A stretch of DNA of 64,000 nt, from NCBI GenBank assembly GCA_046349435.1, contig JAXMCI010000011.1, positions 124,001-188,000 of the forward strand, given 5' to 3'. The DNA is from JAXMCI01 sp046349435 (GTDB taxonomy: Bacteria > Pseudomonadota > Alphaproteobacteria > Dongiales > Dongiaceae). Under the pieces are notes generated by a model that saw only the letters and a program-made list of their open reading frames with translations, was not told the DNA's origin and searched no databases. The stretch's first letter is position 1; every line of letters begins with the position of its first letter. The position numbers were made by a program, and so were the translations under genes. This document shows positions 1 to 8,521 of this stretch, one piece after another.

Positions 1-1374
1 GACGATCTCGCCCTGGCGCCGGCGGTGGCCGACAGCTGGCAGCAGGCCGACCCGACCACCTACAAGTACCATCTGCGCGACGGCGTCGCCTTCGGCGACG
101 GCAGCGCGGTGACGCCCGACGACGTGGTCGCCACCTTCAAGTTCCACCTCGACCCGAGCTCGGGCTCGCAGCTCGCCGCCTTCTTCAGCTCCGTCGCCTC
201 GGTCGAGGCGAGCGGACCGCGCGAGGTCACCGTCAAGCTGAAGGCGCCCAACGTCCAGTTCCAGTACACCGCGGCGCACATGGCCGGGTTCCTCTTCCAG
301 AAGAAGCAGCTCGAGGCGCATGCCAAGGACATCGGCACCCCCGACGTGCTGCCGCTCGGCACCGGGCCCTACAAGCTGACCGAGTTCGCGCCGGCCGACC
401 ATGTCGTGCTCGAGGCCAACCCGGGCTATTGGGGACCCAAGGCGGTGGCGAAGAAGATCACCATCCAGGCGATCCCCGACCGCCAGACCCGGCTGCTGGC
501 GATGCGCAACGGCGACGTCGACGGCACCTTCGACCTGTCGATCTCCGACATCGACCAGTGGAAGGCGCTGCCCGACGTCGACGTCATCACCGCGCCCTCG
601 CTCGGCGTCTTCCTGCTGACCATGGACCACGCGACCGCGCCCTTCGACGACGTCCATGTCCGCCGCGCGGTCGCCTATGCGGTCGACCGCGAGGGGCTGG
701 TCAAGGCGCTGCTCAAGGGCAATGGCGAGGCGGCGACGGCGCTCAACCCGCCGGAGATCTGGGCCGGCGTGCTGCCCGCCGACCAGGTGCGCGCCTTCTA
801 TGCGACGCTGCCGTCCTACGGCTTCGACCTCGCCAAGGCGAAGGCCGAGCTGAAGCAGTCGAAGCATCCGGACGGGTTCGAGATCTCGATCCCCGGCTCG
901 ACCGCCGATCCCTACCAGGTCAACATCCTGCAGAGCGTCGTCGAGAACCTGAAGCAGATCGGCATCAACGCCAAGGTGCAGGAGATCGACCAGAACCAGT
1001 GGCTCGCCGGCTATTTCCGGCACGAGCAGCTCGGCATGCAGATCATGGCCTACTACCCGGACTTCGCCGACCCGGTGAACTACCCCTTCCTGTTCTTCGC
1101 CAGCGCCAACGCGGCGAAGGACGGGATGAACGGCTCCAACTTCAAGAACGCCGAGGTCGACAGGCTGCTCGCCGAGGCCAACGAGAAGTCCGACCCGAAG
1201 GTGCGGGCCGCCGCGCTCCAGCAGGTCTTCAAGATCGCCAACGAGGAGGTCGCGGTGGTGCCGATCTTCTGGCCGGCCTCGGCGATGGCGATCAACAAGA
1301 AGTACAAGCTCACCGGCTACACCGCCTTCTGGTACAACATCCCGTGGGCGATCCGCGGCTTCGGCGCGAAGTAG
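1..1374 (+). CDS. ABC transporter substrate-binding protein, family 5 (Dpp/Opp type), 5' end missing
   Basis: This is the periplasmic binding protein of a peptide/nickel/opine-type ABC importer. The reading frame is open from base 1, so the N-terminus and signal peptide lie outside the window and about 457 residues remain. Typical family-5 segments are visible: the YHLRDGVAFGDGSAVTPDDV stretch near the left end, a GTGPYKL motif, NPGYWG, and VRRAVAYAVDRE around the middle. It is followed after 7 bases by an S9 peptidase and then by two permeases and a fused ATPase, so it heads a complete importer operon. The ligand cannot be deduced; the neighbouring peptidase makes a peptide or modified amino acid plausible (inference). 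Confidence 0.9.
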   Translation, partial: DDLALAPAVADSWQQADPTTYKYHLRDGVAFGDGSAVTPDDVVATFKFHLDPSSGSQLAAFFSSVASVEASGPREVTVKLKAPNVQFQYTAAHMAGFLFQKKQLEAHAKDIGTPDVLPLGTGPYKLTEFAPADHVVLEANPGYWGPKAVAKKITIQAIPDRQTRLLAMRNGDVDGTFDLSISDIDQWKALPDVDVITAPSLGVFLLTMDHATAPFDDVHVRRAVAYAVDREGLVKALLKGNGEAATALNPPEIWAGVLPADQVRAFYATLPSYGFDLAKAKAELKQSKHPDGFEISIPGSTADPYQVNILQSVVENLKQIGINAKVQEIDQNQWLAGYFRHEQLGMQIMAYYPDFADPVNYPFLFFASANAAKDGMNGSNFKNAEVDRLLAEANEKSDPKVRAAALQQVFKIANEEVAVVPIFWPASAMAINKKYKLTGYTAFWYNIPWAIRGFGAK

Positions 1375-1381
1375 GCCGGCG

Positions 1382-3304
1382 GTGACCGACGGGCTCGCGG
1401 CGCGGCTCGACCGCCTCGACCGGCTGCGCACCCCCGCCGACCTCGGCTTCGAGCGGCAGGGCAAGGCCATCATCGCCACCGTCCGGCCGGCCAGCCGGGG
1501 GGCCGGCCAGTCCTATGCCAGCCGGATCTGGCGCTTCGGCCTCGACGGCACCGCCCGGCCGCTGACCGACGGGCCGGGCGCCGACGAGCTGCCGCGCCCG
1601 TCGCCGGTCGACGACCGCATCGCCTTCGCCTCCGACCGCGCCACGCCGGGCAAGCTGTCGCTGTTCCTGCTCGAGGGCGGGCGGGGCCGCCCGCTCGGCG
1701 ACATCCCCGGCACCGTCGAGGACATCCGCTGGACCGCCGACGGGCGGGCCGTGGTCGTGCTGGCCGCCGACCGCGGCCTCGACGGCGGCGCCACCAACGG
1801 CGCGGTCCGCATCTGGTGGGGCGAGCCCGAGGAGCCGGCGCTGACCTCCCGCGAGCGGGCGCGCCGCCGCCTGTTCCGCGTCGCGGTGCCCGATGGCGCG
1901 ACGGTCGAGGTCGGGCCGGCCGACCGCACCGTCTGGGAGTTCGACCTGCTCGGCGACGGCGCCGCCGTGGCGCTGGTCTCGGCCGACCCCAGCGAGCGCG
2001 GCTGGTACCATGCCGAGATCGCCCGGCTCGACTTCGCCGGCCGTGGCGTCGAGCCGCTGCACGGCTCGCGCTGGCAGCTGCAATCGGCGACCGCCGATCC
2101 CACCGGCCGGCGCATCGCCTTCGTCGAGGGCTGGTCGAGCGACCGCGGCCTGGTGGCCGGCGAGATCCGCGTCCTCGACCTCGCCACCCGCCGGGTCGAG
2201 ACGATCGCCGGCCACCGCCTCTCCAACGTCACCGCCCTGCAGTGGCGCGACGAGGGCTCGCTGTGGTTCGCCGGCTGGTCCGGGCTCGGCTCGGTCTACG
2301 GCGTGGTCCGGCTCGACGGCGCCGTCGCCTGGATGACCCGCGAGGACGCGGCGGTCGGTCCGAGCAGCTTCCTCGCCCAGATCGTCCCGGCCCCGGACGG
2401 CACCGGCTTCGCCGCCATCCGCGAGGCGGTCGGCACGCCGCCCGAGATCGTCCTCAAGGCGGGCCCCGACGCCGCCTGGCGGCCGGTCAGCGCGCTCAAC
2501 GGCGCGGTCGCCGCCGGCGACGCCGACTATCCCGAGGTCCGCGCTGTGACCTGGAAGGGACCGGGCGACCTCGCCATGGAAGGCATCGTGCTGCTGCCGC
2601 GCGGCACCCGCGGACCGCTGCCGATGGTGGTCGACATCCATGGCGGGCCGACCTGGGCCTCGAAGCTCGCCTACGATCCCGGCTTCGGCCTGCCCTATGC
2701 CGCGGCCGGCTTCGCCGTGTTCCTGCCGAACTATCGCGGCAATGCCGGCTGGGGCCAGGAGTTCGCGAGGCTCAACGTCGGCGATCCCGCCGGCGCCGAG
2801 TTCGAGGACATCCTCGCCGGCGTCGAATGGTGCGTCGCCGAGGGCATCGCGGTCGGCGACCGGATCGGCGTCACCGGCGCCAGCTACGGCGGCTACCTCA
2901 CCGCCTGGGCGGTGGCGACCTCGCAGCGCTTCCGCGCCGGCGTGATGGTGTCCGGCATCTGCAACCATCTCAGCTGCCACTATTCCTGCAACCACGATTT
3001 CAGCGAGTTCATCGTCGGCGGGCCGCTCGCCGAGGAGCGCTTCCGGCGGCTCGCCCTGGAGCGCTCGCCGCTGCTGCGCCTCGCCGGGCCGGCCGCGCCG
3101 ACCCTGATGATCCACGGCGCGGAGGACCGCTGCACGCCGCTCGGCCAGGCGCAGGAGTTCTACGCCGCGCTGCTCGAGCAGGGCGGCACCGCCGAGCTCG
3201 CCGTCTATCCGCGCGAGGGCCACGGCTTCCAGGAGACGGCGCATCGGCACGATGCCTGGCAGCGCGCCGTCGCCTGGTTCGATCGCCATCTCAGGCAGGG
3301 CTGA
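1382..3304 (+). CDS. S9 family peptidase (prolyl oligopeptidase/acylaminoacyl-peptidase type)
   Basis: The 640-residue protein has an N-terminal region rich in beta-propeller-like repeats (about residues 20-370) and a C-terminal alpha/beta-hydrolase domain. The catalytic triad can be placed: Ser501 in GASYGGYL, Asp582 in HGAEDRCTP and His614 in REGHGFQ. No signal peptide is seen, so it probably cleaves short oligopeptides in the cytoplasm. The start is a GTG 7 bases after the binding-protein gene; its stop overlaps the next start as ATGA. Being embedded between the binding protein and the permeases suggests it processes the imported substrate (inference). Acylaminoacyl-peptidase or dipeptidyl-peptidase specificity cannot be separated by eye. 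Confidence 0.92.
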   Translation: MTDGLAARLDRLDRLRTPADLGFERQGKAIIATVRPASRGAGQSYASRIWRFGLDGTARPLTDGPGADELPRPSPVDDRIAFASDRATPGKLSLFLLEGGRGRPLGDIPGTVEDIRWTADGRAVVVLAADRGLDGGATNGAVRIWWGEPEEPALTSRERARRRLFRVAVPDGATVEVGPADRTVWEFDLLGDGAAVALVSADPSERGWYHAEIARLDFAGRGVEPLHGSRWQLQSATADPTGRRIAFVEGWSSDRGLVAGEIRVLDLATRRVETIAGHRLSNVTALQWRDEGSLWFAGWSGLGSVYGVVRLDGAVAWMTREDAAVGPSSFLAQIVPAPDGTGFAAIREAVGTPPEIVLKAGPDAAWRPVSALNGAVAAGDADYPEVRAVTWKGPGDLAMEGIVLLPRGTRGPLPMVVDIHGGPTWASKLAYDPGFGLPYAAAGFAVFLPNYRGNAGWGQEFARLNVGDPAGAEFEDILAGVEWCVAEGIAVGDRIGVTGASYGGYLTAWAVATSQRFRAGVMVSGICNHLSCHYSCNHDFSEFIVGGPLAEERFRRLALERSPLLRLAGPAAPTLMIHGAEDRCTPLGQAQEFYAALLEQGGTAELAVYPREGHGFQETAHRHDAWQRAVAWFDRHLRQG

Positions 3305-4272
3305 TGCCGGGCGCCGGCCTCATCGGCTTCATCCTCCGCCGCCTCGCCGTCGCGCTGCCGCTGCTCCTGATCATCTCCTTCGGGGTGTTCGCGCTGGTCC
3401 ATGTCGCGCCCGGCGATCCTGCCCGCGCGCTGCTCGGCTCGCGCCCCTCCGACCCGGCGACGCTGGCCGCCATCCGCGAGCGCTACCACCTCAACGATCC
3501 CTTCCTCGTGCAGTACGGCAAGTGGCTGTGGCAGGTGCTGCACGGCGATTTCGGCCGCTCCATCCAGGGCAGCCAGCTGGTCACCTCGGCGATCGCCCAG
3601 CGGCTCGGCGTCACCGTGTTCCTGACCACGGCCAGCGCCGCCATCGTGCTGGTCGCCGGCATCCTGCTCGGCGGGCTGGCGGCGCTGCGGCGCGGCAGCC
3701 GGCTCGACCGCGGCGTGGTCGTGCTCGGCGTGCTCGGCATCAGCTCGCCGGCCTTCGTCACCGGCATCTTCCTGCTCTACGTCTTCGGCGTCGTGCTCGG
3801 CTGGTTCCCGACCTTCGGCGCCGGCCGCGGCGGCTTCCTCGACCGCGCCTGGCACCTCGCTCTGCCGTCGCTGGCGCTCGCCCTCTCGCTGCTGGCGATC
3901 GTCGTCAAGATCACCCGCGCCTCGATGCTCGACGAGCTCGACAAGGACTACGTCACCTTCGCCCGGGCGCGCGGCCTGTCGCCGCTGCGCATCACGCTCG
4001 CCTACGTGCTGCGCAACGCGCTGGTCCCGGTGGTCACCGCCGCCGGGCTGATCGTCGTCGGGCTGGTGGCGGGCGCCCTCTATGTCGAGGTCACCTTCGC
4101 CCTGCCGGGCCTCGGCTCGCTCACCGTCGACGCCGTGCAGAAGCGCGACATCCCGATGATCCAGGGCACCACGGTGCTGTTCTCCTGCTTCGTCGTGGTG
4201 GTCAACCTCGCCGTCGACCTCGTCTACACGCTGATCGACCCGCGCATCCGCTTCGGCCGGGTGCAGTCGTGA
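3304..4272 (+). CDS. ABC transporter permease, DppB/OppB type
   Basis: A 322-residue inner-membrane permease. It opens with the usual FILRRL-type N-terminus and a first membrane helix, then a periplasmic loop with HVAPGDPARALLG, and it ends with five further hydrophobic segments. The cytoplasmic EAA-type loop is visible as TFARARGLSPLRITLAYVLRNA, here at about residues 218-239. It begins at an ATG overlapping the peptidase stop and its own stop overlaps the GTG of the next permease, which implies translational coupling. It pairs with the DppC-type permease downstream. Confidence 0.93.
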   Translation: MPGAGLIGFILRRLAVALPLLLIISFGVFALVHVAPGDPARALLGSRPSDPATLAAIRERYHLNDPFLVQYGKWLWQVLHGDFGRSIQGSQLVTSAIAQRLGVTVFLTTASAAIVLVAGILLGGLAALRRGSRLDRGVVVLGVLGISSPAFVTGIFLLYVFGVVLGWFPTFGAGRGGFLDRAWHLALPSLALALSLLAIVVKITRASMLDELDKDYVTFARARGLSPLRITLAYVLRNALVPVVTAAGLIVVGLVAGALYVEVTFALPGLGSLTVDAVQKRDIPMIQGTTVLFSCFVVVVNLAVDLVYTLIDPRIRFGRVQS

Positions 4273-5105
4273 GCCTGCCGCTCGAGATCGGCCGCCCCGC
4301 CGCCGGCGCGCGGCCGCCGCTGCTGGTCGGGCTGGCGCTGCTGGTGATCGGGCTGGTGGTGGCCTGCGCCATCCTCGGCGAGGCGATCGCGCCGGACTCG
4401 CCCTTCACCCAGCGCCTCGCGGTCGGCGACAAGCCGCCCTCGGCGGCGTTCCCCGCCGGCACCGACCTGCTCGGCCGCGACGTGCTCTCGCGCGTCATCG
4501 TCGGCGCCCGCACCGCGCTGGTCGGGCCGCTGGTGGTGGCGGCCGGCGCCTTCGCCATCGCCACCCTGCTCGGGCTGCTCTCCGGCTATCTCGGCGGGCT
4601 GGTCGACAATGCGGTGATGCGCTGGGTCGACTTCATGTTCGCGCTGCCCGGGCCGCTGGTCGCCATCGTCGTGGTCGGCGTGCTCGGCGGCGGCTACTGG
4701 ACCGCCGTGCTGGTGCTGGTCATCCTGTTCACCGCGCCCGACACCAGGATCGTGCGCAGCGCCGTGCTGGAGCAGCGGCCGCTGCCCTACATCGACGCCG
4801 CCCGGGCGCTCGGCGTGCCGAAGGCGCGGATCCTCTTCCTGCACATCCTGCCCAACGTGCTGCCGCTGATCCTGGCCTACGTGCTGCTCGATTTCGCCTT
4901 CGCGCTGGTCAACCTCGCCGGCCTCTCCTTCCTCGGGCTCGGCGTCGAGCCGGGCACCCCGGACTGGGGCCGCATGCTGTTCGAGAACCGCAACATCCTG
5001 TTCTCCAACCCGGTCGCCCTGCTGCTGCCGGCCGGCCTCATCATCCTGACCGCGGTCAGCATGAACCTGATCGGCGACTGGCTGTTCGAGCGGCTGACCC
5101 GGTGA
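4269..5105 (+). CDS. ABC transporter permease, DppC/OppC type
   Basis: A 278-residue second permease of the same importer. The GTG start is chosen because it overlaps the previous stop (GTGA) and gives a normal DppC N-terminus with one membrane helix. A family-typical GTDLLGRDVLSRVIVGART segment follows, then the membrane core and an EAA loop around AARALGVPKARILFLHILPN. The C-terminal LGVEPGTPDWGRML motif is also typical. The stop overlaps the GTG of the ATPase gene. Confidence 0.93.
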   Translation: MSLPLEIGRPAAGARPPLLVGLALLVIGLVVACAILGEAIAPDSPFTQRLAVGDKPPSAAFPAGTDLLGRDVLSRVIVGARTALVGPLVVAAGAFAIATLLGLLSGYLGGLVDNAVMRWVDFMFALPGPLVAIVVVGVLGGGYWTAVLVLVILFTAPDTRIVRSAVLEQRPLPYIDAARALGVPKARILFLHILPNVLPLILAYVLLDFAFALVNLAGLSFLGLGVEPGTPDWGRMLFENRNILFSNPVALLLPAGLIILTAVSMNLIGDWLFERLTR

Positions 5106-6925
5106 GTGGGCCGGCCGCCGGCGCGGAACCGCTGCTCGCGGTCCGCGGCCTCGCCATCGCCGCGGCCGCGCCCGGCGGCGAGCGGCTGATCGCGTCCGGC
5201 ATCGACCTCGCGATCGGCCGCGGCGAGACCATCGCCATCGTCGGCGAGTCCGGCTCCGGCAAGTCGCTGACCGCCAAGGCGATCGCCCGGCTGCTGCCGC
5301 CCGGCGTCGCCGCCCGCGGCGAGATCCGCTTCGACGGCATCGACCTCGCGGCCCTGCCGGAGCGCGCGATGCGCCGGCTGCGCGGCCGCCGCATCGCCAT
5401 GCTGCTGCAGGACCCCTTCACCATGCTGAACCCGCTGCTGCGCTGCGGGGCGCATGTCGAGGAGATGCTGGCCGGCCGCCCGGAATTCGCCGGCCGCGCC
5501 GCGCGCCGGGCCGAGGTGGCGCGGCGGCTGGGGGAGGTCGGCATCGACGCCGAGGCGGTGGCCGCGCGGCTGCCCTTCCAGCTCTCCGGCGGCATGGCGC
5601 AGCGCGTCGCCATCGCCGCGGCGCTGGCCGGCGATCCCGAGCTGCTGATCGCCGACGAGCCCTCGACCGCGCTCGACGTCACCACCCAGGCCGAGGTGAT
5701 GCGCCTGCTGAAGCGGGTGCAGGCGAGCCGCGGCATGAGCCTGGTGCTGATCACCCACGACCTCCGGCTGGCCTTCGCCACCTGCGACCGCGTGCACGTG
5801 CTCTATGCCGGCTCGCTGCTCGAGGTCGGCGCCGCCGCCGCGGTCGAGGCCGACCCCGCCCATCCCTACACGCTCGGCCTGCTGCTCTCCGAGCCGCCGG
5901 CCGGCCGCCGGGTGCAGCGGCTGATCGCCATCCGCGGGGCGGTGCCGCGCGCCGAAGCGGTGCAGGGCGTCTGCGGCTTCGCCGAGCGCTGCGACTGGGC
6001 CGAGCCGCGCTGCCGCGCCGGCAAGCCGCCGCTGGCGCCGCTCGGCGACCGGCTGACCGCCTGCATCCGCCGGCCGGAGATCGCCGAGGCGATGCGCGCG
6101 CTGCGCCGCCAGGCGCTGGTCGACGCGCCGCCGCCGGCCGCCGCCGGCGGCAGCCCGCTGCTGCGCGCGGCGGGGGTGGAGAAGAGCTTTCCCGGCCGGC
6201 GCGGCCGGCCGGTGCGGGCGCTGAAGGGCGTCTCGATCGAGCTCGCCGCCGGCGAGAGCGTCGGGCTGGTCGGCGAATCGGGGTCGGGCAAGACGACGCT
6301 GGGGCGGTGCCTGGTCGGGCTGGAGACGCCCGGCGGCGGCACCATCGAGATCGACGGCATCGTGGCATCCGACATCGCGGCGCTGCCGGCGGCCGGGCGC
6401 GCCCGGCTGCGCCGCACCGTGCAGATGGTCTTCCAGGATCCCTACTCGACGCTCAACCCGAAGCACTCGGTGCGCCGCTGCCTGGCCGAGGCGCTGCGCG
6501 CCGGCGGCGTCGAGGGGCCGCTCGACGAGCGGGTCGGCGCGCTGCTGCAGGAGGTCGGGCTGCCCGAAGCCTTCGCCGAGCGGCGGCCGGCCGCGCTCTC
6601 CGGCGGCGAGCGGCAGCGCGTGGCGATCGCCCGGGCGCTCGCCGTGCGGCCGCGCATCCTGGTCTGCGACGAGCCGGTCTCCGCGCTCGACGTCTCCGTC
6701 CAGGCGCAGATCCTCAACCTCTTCAAGCGGCTGCAGGAGGAGCGCGGCCTGTCCTACCTGTTCATCACCCACGACCTCGCCGTGGTGCGCCAGGTGGTCG
6801 ACCGCGTCTACGTCCTCTATCTCGGCGAGATCGTCGAGCAGGGGGCGACCGAGGCGGTGATGACCCGCCCGCAGCACCCCTATACCAGGCGGCTGCTCGA
6901 CTCGATCCCGCGCGGCGCCGCCTGA
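5102..6925 (+). CDS. Dipeptide-type ABC transporter ATPase, fused DppD-DppF
   Basis: The 607-residue protein carries two ATPase domains in one chain. The first has Walker A GESGSGKS, signature LSGGMAQR and Walker B LLIADEPS (about residues 10-270); the second has GESGSGKT, LSGGERQR and ILVCDEP (about residues 345-605). Between them sits the oligopeptide-transporter C-terminal element with four cysteines (CGF, RCD, RCR, ACI), a feature of DppD/OppD subunits that may bind a metal cluster. It powers the importer encoded just upstream and ends that operon; the next gene is convergent. Confidence 0.93.
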   Translation: MSGPAAGAEPLLAVRGLAIAAAAPGGERLIASGIDLAIGRGETIAIVGESGSGKSLTAKAIARLLPPGVAARGEIRFDGIDLAALPERAMRRLRGRRIAMLLQDPFTMLNPLLRCGAHVEEMLAGRPEFAGRAARRAEVARRLGEVGIDAEAVAARLPFQLSGGMAQRVAIAAALAGDPELLIADEPSTALDVTTQAEVMRLLKRVQASRGMSLVLITHDLRLAFATCDRVHVLYAGSLLEVGAAAAVEADPAHPYTLGLLLSEPPAGRRVQRLIAIRGAVPRAEAVQGVCGFAERCDWAEPRCRAGKPPLAPLGDRLTACIRRPEIAEAMRALRRQALVDAPPPAAAGGSPLLRAAGVEKSFPGRRGRPVRALKGVSIELAAGESVGLVGESGSGKTTLGRCLVGLETPGGGTIEIDGIVASDIAALPAAGRARLRRTVQMVFQDPYSTLNPKHSVRRCLAEALRAGGVEGPLDERVGALLQEVGLPEAFAERRPAALSGGERQRVAIARALAVRPRILVCDEPVSALDVSVQAQILNLFKRLQEERGLSYLFITHDLAVVRQVVDRVYVLYLGEIVEQGATEAVMTRPQHPYTRRLLDSIPRGAA

Positions 6926-6944
6926 TGCGCCGCGGTGCCGGGGC

Positions 6945-7673
6945 TCAGTGCCCGGTCATGCCGCCGGGCCGGGCGCGCAGCAGCTTGAAGCGGTTGAAGC
7001 CCATCGCGACGTAGCGCTCGAGGTCGAAGTCGATCATGCCGCGCAGCTCGCGCTCCTTGACCGGCTGCGAGCACTTGAACTCGCCGCCCTGGCCCTTGTT
7101 GAGGCGCGACACCGAGACGTAGCAGATCCGCGACGGGCAGGTCAGCGCGCAGCCCGCGTTGGCGAAGAGGGTGATCTGCTCCTTGCGCTGCAGCCCGTCG
7201 AGGAAGTCGAGCTGCTCGTTCAGCTCCATCGGCAGCACCGCCGTGTCGTAGAGGTCGAGGGCGGCGGCGATGCGGTCGGGCGTCTTCAGGTTCTTGATGA
7301 CGCTCGCCTCGATCCGGTACTTCGGGAAGTCGCGGCGGATCCAGCGCGCCAGCTCGTCGTTGGTGCAGATCACCGCGTTGCCCTCGCGGTGATACTTCTC
7401 GAGCAGCGGCTGGTTGTTCTCGTACTCGCCGAGCTCGACATAGTGGTTGGTCAGCGGCAGCCGCACCCCGATGCCGGCATAGTAGAGCTGGTTGACGTCG
7501 TGCGCGGTCAGCTCGGGCGTGCCGAAGACCCGGCCGCCATAGAGGGTCGAGCGCTCGACGAAGCCGAAGACGCTGTCGATCTCGATCACCGGGATGCGCG
7601 GAAAGTGCTTGGCGAGGAACGGCAGCACGCCGACGCCGTCCGGCTTGCCGCGTGCGGAAATGGTGTAGCGCAT
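6945..7673 (-). CDS. U32-peptidase-like protein with clustered cysteines, function unknown
   Basis: I do not recognise a characterised homologue. The 242-residue product looks like a TIM-barrel protein of the U32 type: TISARGK at the start, then strand-helix alternation and a cysteine cluster near residues 180-190 (CALTCPSRIC) with another Cys in FKCSQ, arranged as if to hold an iron-sulfur cluster. I chose the ATG at 7673 because the preceding in-frame codons look non-conserved and a GAGG sits just upstream; a longer start at 7811 is possible. The gene is convergent with the ABC operon. A perfect TTGAT-N4-ATCAA box lies about 100 bases upstream, so control by an FNR/FixK-type regulator is likely (inference). 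UbiU/UbiV-type oxygen-independent hydroxylation is one possible role. Confidence 0.65.
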   Translation of the reverse strand: MRYTISARGKPDGVGVLPFLAKHFPRIPVIEIDSVFGFVERSTLYGGRVFGTPELTAHDVNQLYYAGIGVRLPLTNHYVELGEYENNQPLLEKYHREGNAVICTNDELARWIRRDFPKYRIEASVIKNLKTPDRIAAALDLYDTAVLPMELNEQLDFLDGLQRKEQITLFANAGCALTCPSRICYVSVSRLNKGQGGEFKCSQPVKERELRGMIDFDLERYVAMGFNRFKLLRARPGGMTGH

Positions 7674-7766
7674 GACCTCGGTCCCCGGCGGATTTCCCCG
7701 GCCGCCGGCGTCGGCGGCACCGCGAGCGATGCGCCGCATCAGACCGTCGGAGAGGCCCCCGGGTCG

Positions 7767-7780
7767 TTGATCCAGATCAA
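7767..7780. promoter_or_regulatory. Perfect FNR/FixK/Anr-type operator
   Basis: The sequence TTGATCCAGATCAA matches the consensus TTGAT-N4-ATCAA without mismatch and is palindromic in its arms. It is centred about 100 bases upstream of the ATG of the minus-strand U32-like gene. A start site 41.5 bases downstream of the centre, as at class II FNR promoters, would leave a leader of about 60 bases. Confidence 0.6.
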
Positions 7781-8017
7781 GCTCGCGCGACGCCCATCGC
7801 GATAAGGACACCGATCGCGCTTGCGAGGTCGCGGTTCACGATAATCAGGCGCAGCACGAAGCTCTCCAGCATGACGAAGCTCAGGTCGGGCGTCTCGACG
7901 TGTTAAGGCTTCGTCGATAAAATTCTTCCGCCAGAGTCGAATGATCCGTGTCTTGGCTGAGAACGCCTCGATGAAGAGCGACAAGTCATCCTCATCGCGC
8001 TCTCCCCAGTGTCTCAT
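7777..8017 (-). pseudogene. Possible remnant of a small gene (frameshifted or truncated)
   Basis: From an ATG at 8017 the frame begins MRHWGERDEDDLSLFIEAF and reads sensibly for about 40 codons. After that a different frame (7902 down to a TGA at 7777-7779) carries high-GC third positions and a hydrophobic, protein-like tail ending GVLIAMGVARA. A single frameshift near 7900 would join the two into a protein of about 80 residues. No homologue is recognised, and chance open frames are common in GC-rich DNA, so this is weak. Confidence 0.22.
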
Positions 8018-8050
8018 ATAATTGTTGGACAGACTGCCTCCGTCTGAATG

Positions 8051-8521
8051 TCAGAACTCCCACCCTTCTGCTTGCATGAATTCCTCAAGCGTCAGGCAGT
8101 CTATGCCAAAATGCTGACAGATATTTGGGATCTTTGCGGCATGGGGTTTAAACAATTCCATAGTAACAAGAGGATATTTGTCGATAGCTGCTTTGGCTAT
8201 GACGAATGGGTCGGCTATGTTTCCGCCTTTTAGTAGTTTCTGCTGTTCAATATTTTGTTGAAAGTGAGGGACTCCGTAGATTTGAGCAACAAATGCACCT
8301 TCGGCGGCTGTGGGAGTAGAAAACACGGAGGTGTTGTTCCTGGCCCAATCCATAAGATCTTGAGGTCCGCCATCTTCGATCTCCCGAAGAACCTCTCGCG
8401 TCGAAGTTATGCTCCCGTCGGCGACCAAGGTGTCAAAATTTTCCCAAAGGCGCCTGAAGGTCCGTCGGTAGTAATTCTTGAATAGTGCCGAAAGCGGGGA
8501 AGTATCGAAGACGTAGCTCAT
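8051..8521 (-). CDS. DUF4411 family protein (PIN-like putative toxin)
   Basis: The 156-residue protein begins MSYVFDTSPLSALF, with the first PIN-type acidic residue at Asp6. Further conserved acidic positions lie in REVLREIED and ADPFVIAKA, consistent with a PIN-fold metal-dependent nuclease. Proteins of this DUF4411 kind are usually encoded beside an XRE/ImmA-type protein, as here. Its ATG overlaps the stop of that upstream gene (ATGA), so the two are translationally coupled. Base composition is visibly AT-richer than the surrounding genome, suggesting horizontal acquisition. A toxin role is inferred from fold and context. Confidence 0.8.
   Translation of the reverse strand: MSYVFDTSPLSALFKNYYRRTFRRLWENFDTLVADGSITSTREVLREIEDGGPQDLMDWARNNTSVFSTPTAAEGAFVAQIYGVPHFQQNIEQQKLLKGGNIADPFVIAKAAIDKYPLVTMELFKPHAAKIPNICQHFGIDCLTLEEFMQAEGWEF

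Larger units (their letters stand above)
7674..8050. other. Gene-poor junction between core DNA and acquired island
   Basis: No intact gene is apparent here. The left half is GC-rich and carries a perfect FNR-type box (7767-7780). The right half is AT-richer, like the DUF4411/ImmA island it leads into. On the minus strand, 7777-7902 is open and reads as a plausible C-terminal tail (LSFVMLESFVLRLIIVNRDL within it), while an overlapping frame is open from an ATG at 8017. Together they could be a small frameshifted gene or the stub of one cut by island insertion; see the separate entry. Confidence 0.4.

Noticed and set aside
1310..3289. Very long open frame on the minus strand opposite the S9 peptidase
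   Set aside because: Arg/Ala/Gly/Pro-rich, no domain, exactly antisense to a well-recognised enzyme; an artefact of high GC.
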